Source: Nitrospina sp. (GTDB lineage: Bacteria; Nitrospinota; Nitrospinia; Nitrospinales; VA-1). From it: a stretch of 17,179 nucleotides of DNA. Position 1 is the first letter of the stretch, and every line of letters starts with the position of its first letter. The position numbers were made by a program, and so were the translations under genes. Below the pieces are notes generated by a model, which was not told the DNA's origin, ran no database searches, and worked only from the letters and a program-made list of their open reading frames with translations. The DNA lies in assembly GCA_003545625.1 (NCBI GenBank), contig DODH01000087.1, positions 1,611 through 18,789 on the forward strand. Direction: 5' to 3'. Below, piece by piece: positions 15,090-17,179 of the stretch.

Positions 15090-16226
15090 ATGGAGCCTTG
15101 GCAAAAACAACTCAGCCAGAGCGCGGTGAAGATTGAAGACCTGCCGTTTATTCCCGAATCTCCTGCATATCGGGAACGGCTTAAGAAAGTGGGAGAACTC
15201 TATCCCATACGAATCAATTCTTATTTCTTGAATCTCATTCAAGGTCCCAATGACCCTTTATGGAAGCAAGTGGTCCCCACCATCGAAGAGTTGGACGACT
15301 TTATCGAGGGAGAAGCCCTGTTCTCCGACCCGCTTAATGAGGAAGGCGACATGCCCGTCCCGGAACTGGTTCACCGCTATCCGGACCGGGTACTGTTAAT
15401 GATCAACAATCAATGCCCTATTGTCTGCCGATTCTGCACGAGAAAACGTAAAATTGGTTTTCCCGGAATCGTCACACGCGAAACTCTGCGGCAGGGTATT
15501 GAATACATCCGTAATAATCCTGAAATCCGTGATGTGGTCATGTCCGGTGGAGACCCTCTTCTCGTCCCGGATAAAGAACTCGACCGGATCCTCGGTGAAT
15601 TACGGTCCATCCCGCATCTGGAAATTATTCGCATAGGCACGCGGGTTCCCGGAACTTTGCCGGCCAGGATCACGGAAAACCTTTGCTCAATATTGAAGAA
15701 ATATCATCCCCTTTATTTCAACATGCATTTTAACCACCCAGCGGAGATCACTCCCGAAGTGGAAAAAGCCTGTGCCATGCTTGCCGACGCGGGAATTCCC
15801 CTGGGCAGTCAGACCGTTCTTTTAAAAGGAGTCAATGATAACTCAGAAGTCATGAAAGGGTTGATGCTGAAATTACTGAAGAACCGCGTCAAGCCCTACT
15901 ATATTTATCAGGCCGATATGACAGAGGGAACAGACCATTTCCGCACATCTGTACAAAAAGGACTCGACATAATAAAAGACCTCATGGGCCACACTTCAGG
16001 GATGGCGGTTCCTTATTTTGTTATTGATGCCCCGGGCGGAGGCGGCAAAGTAAGACTGCTCCCCAACAGTGTCATCGAACACAACGAACATGAAGTGGTG
16101 ATCACCAATTACGAAGGTAAGGTGTTTCGCTATCAACAGCCTAATGGCAAAAATGGATCCTCAAACGGAAACTCCAAAAGTAAATCGAATCTCCAAAAAC
16201 AGGATATGTGCCAACTGCCTGCCTGA
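15090..16226 (+). CDS. kamA: Lysine 2,3-aminomutase family radical SAM/PLP enzyme
   Basis: 378 residues, cytoplasmic. The SAM cluster motif CPIVCRFC gives Cys109, Cys113 and Cys116. The PLP lysine is Lys320 in DAPGGGGKVRLLPN. Residues that hold the substrate's epsilon-amino group in Clostridium KamA (Asp293, Asp330) are kept as Asp276 (YQAD) and Asp313 (VIDAP), which favours lysine over glutamate as substrate. The zinc ligands of the clostridial enzyme are absent: Asn251 stands at Cys268 (GVNDN) and there is no C-terminal CxCxxC cluster. The last 27 residues or so are Asn/Ser/Lys-rich and look disordered. Products could be beta-lysine for an osmolyte or for protein modification; no beta-lysine acetyltransferase or EF-P gene is in view. 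ATG at 15090 with AAGGA. Confidence 0.94.
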   Translation: MEPWQKQLSQSAVKIEDLPFIPESPAYRERLKKVGELYPIRINSYFLNLIQGPNDPLWKQVVPTIEELDDFIEGEALFSDPLNEEGDMPVPELVHRYPDRVLLMINNQCPIVCRFCTRKRKIGFPGIVTRETLRQGIEYIRNNPEIRDVVMSGGDPLLVPDKELDRILGELRSIPHLEIIRIGTRVPGTLPARITENLCSILKKYHPLYFNMHFNHPAEITPEVEKACAMLADAGIPLGSQTVLLKGVNDNSEVMKGLMLKLLKNRVKPYYIYQADMTEGTDHFRTSVQKGLDIIKDLMGHTSGMAVPYFVIDAPGGGGKVRLLPNSVIEHNEHEVVITNYEGKVFRYQQPNGKNGSSNGNSKSKSNLQKQDMCQLPA

Positions 16227-16467
16227 ACAAATCCAAACATTCCTTCCAGCATTTTCGACTTCCTGATAGAATCATTGTTTTGAGAGCATCTCTAAAAATT
16301 GCTTTTGGACATATGTTCTACCTCCAAGCAGGCAAATCAAATCCCCCCAACCAGGAAGTTTCTATCATAGTTTTATCATAGTCCAACCGGTCTCGAGCCA
16401 ACTGATCAGGATCTATTGGTTCAATATTAAAAATTAAAAAAACATAGAATTAAACTGGTATAATTAT
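16227..16467. other. Convergent gap between kamA and urtE, nothing firm
   Basis: 241 bases between two gene ends. GAGAGCATCTCT near 16282-16293 gives only a weak hairpin, and TATCATAGT occurs twice at 16363-16381. The right third is very A/T-rich. No repeat-family copy, no convincing terminator and no ORF were seen. Confidence 0.5.
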
Positions 16468-17163
16468 TTAGACCGTCAAATAACTATTTATGATTTCCTC
16501 TCCCAAGTTTTCCATAGCATCTGTAGCTACATTCCGGCCTTTATCCAGAATACAAAAGTTTTTTGCGACACGGCGCGCAAAGGGCAGTTTTTGCTCCACC
16601 AGCAATATTGTCAGTCCTTGTTCCTGATTAAGGCGAATAATTATATCTCCTATTTCATGTACAATATTAGGTTGGATACCTTCTGTGGGCTCATCTAAAA
16701 TCAAAAGTTTAGGGTTTAGAATCAATGCCCTTCCTATTGCCAGTTGTTGTTGCTGACCTCCAGAGAGATCTCCACCACGGCGACTGAGCATTTGTTTTAA
16801 AACCGGAAAAGTTTCAAATATTAATTCAGGAATTTCTTGTAACCCATCATCACGTGCAAGGAGGGCTACACGAAGATTTTCTTCTACGCTCAATTGTGTG
16901 AATATTTCTCTTCCCTGGGGAACATAGCCGATTCCTTTACGCGCTCTTAACTCCGCTGGTTTGCCCATAAAATCGTTACCTTCAAAAAAAATAGAACCTG
17001 AACTCACCGGTAACAGTCCCATAATAGACTTAAGAAGGGTTGTTTTCCCCACACCATTTCTTCCCATCAAGCAGGTGCAGGTTCCCGGTAAAACATCCAG
17101 GTCAACATCCCAAAGGGTATGGCTTTCGCCATAAAATTGATTTAATTTTTTAATTTTTAACAC
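16468..17163 (-). CDS. urtE: Urea ABC transporter ATP-binding protein UrtE
   Basis: 231 residues, one of the two ATPases that drive the UrtABCDE urea importer of the branched-chain amino acid (HAAT) class. Walker A GRNGVGKTT (34-42), the UrtE-typical GIGYVPQGREIF, signature LSGGQQQQLAIGRAL, Walker B LLILDEPTEGIQPN and the His-loop region replaced by TILLVEQKLPFA, as usual in LivF/UrtE proteins. The opening LNQFYGESHTLWDVDL is more like UrtE than LivF. GTG start at 17163 with AGGA eight bases upstream. As the last gene of the usual urt order, urtD and the permeases should lie beyond the right edge. GC content is visibly lower than in thyX or bioB. Confidence 0.93.
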   Translation of the reverse strand: MLKIKKLNQFYGESHTLWDVDLDVLPGTCTCLMGRNGVGKTTLLKSIMGLLPVSSGSIFFEGNDFMGKPAELRARKGIGYVPQGREIFTQLSVEENLRVALLARDDGLQEIPELIFETFPVLKQMLSRRGGDLSGGQQQQLAIGRALILNPKLLILDEPTEGIQPNIVHEIGDIIIRLNQEQGLTILLVEQKLPFARRVAKNFCILDKGRNVATDAMENLGEEIINSYLTV

Positions 17164-17171
17164 GGTTAACT

Positions 17172-17175
17172 TCCT
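17172..17175 (-). promoter_or_regulatory. Ribosome binding site of urtE
   Basis: AGGA on the minus strand, eight bases before a GTG start. It supports the non-ATG initiation of urtE. Confidence 0.65.
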
Positions 17176-17179
17176 AGAT

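Noticed and set aside
16363..16381. Two direct copies of TATCATAGT
   Set aside because: Only two short units, no spacer pattern, not a CRISPR or a clear operator.
16459..16464. TATAAT on the plus strand near the end of urtE
   Set aside because: No -35 box at a suitable distance and nothing to transcribe except antisense to urtE, in a strongly A/T-rich stretch.

Overview
The window carries fourteen protein genes, all recognisable as bacterial chromosomal housekeeping or small-molecule metabolism. It has no tRNA, rRNA, CRISPR array, phage gene or transposase. The gene set suits a free-living, probably Gram-negative bacterium that makes its own aromatic amino acids and biotin and takes up urea: proton-pumping transhydrogenase, flavin-dependent thymidylate synthase family, EPSP synthase, biotin synthase, lysine 2,3-aminomutase and a urea ABC transporter ATPase. 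The overall feel is of a Nitrospinota- or deltaproteobacteria-like lineage, but nothing in the sequence proves this.

Layout. Positions 1-5468 are all on the minus strand: pntA (cut by the window edge), a double-domain ThyX-family gene, a secreted FGE-sulfatase-like protein directly behind a four-helix DUF4149-like membrane protein, and a 99-residue single-helix protein. Positions 5760-10265 are on the plus strand: aroA, a DUF255/YyaL-type thioredoxin-domain protein and bioB. A strong hairpin terminator then faces the minus-strand trxA. From 10942 a tight plus-strand pair encodes a gamma-glutamylcyclotransferase-fold protein and a dimethylargininase-family hydrolase. A minus-strand Lon-substrate-binding-domain gene follows. 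Next is a plus-strand cluster: an ATP-grasp-like protein, a small glutaredoxin and a KamA-type radical SAM aminomutase. The window ends in a minus-strand urtE with lower GC than its neighbours.

The most notable thing is between the genes. Six of the gaps hold copies of one dispersed, structured, non-coding repeat (family 1). It has a conserved core GCCGAGAYAACTCTTTG, flanking arms that differ in sequence but stay complementary in several copies, and usually an adjacent palindrome of the type CCGGC-GAGCC-GCCGG. The six copies form three inverted pairs, each bracketing one minus-strand gene (thyX, the 99-residue ORF, the Lon-domain gene). In three places the repeat supplies the stop codon or the last codons of a gene. 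A second, unrelated repeat of about 93 bp (family 2) occurs twice, each time just upstream of a plus-strand gene (bioB; the glutaredoxin gene).

Several proteins depart from their family at key residues: ThyX signature split between two domains, FGE domain without its cysteine pair, biotin synthase with Ser at one cluster-cysteine position, KamA without the zinc cysteines, cyclotransferase-fold protein with Phe in place of the usual catalytic Glu, and thioredoxin with a WCQPC site. All functional calls rest on motif recognition and recalled family sequences; no database search was possible.
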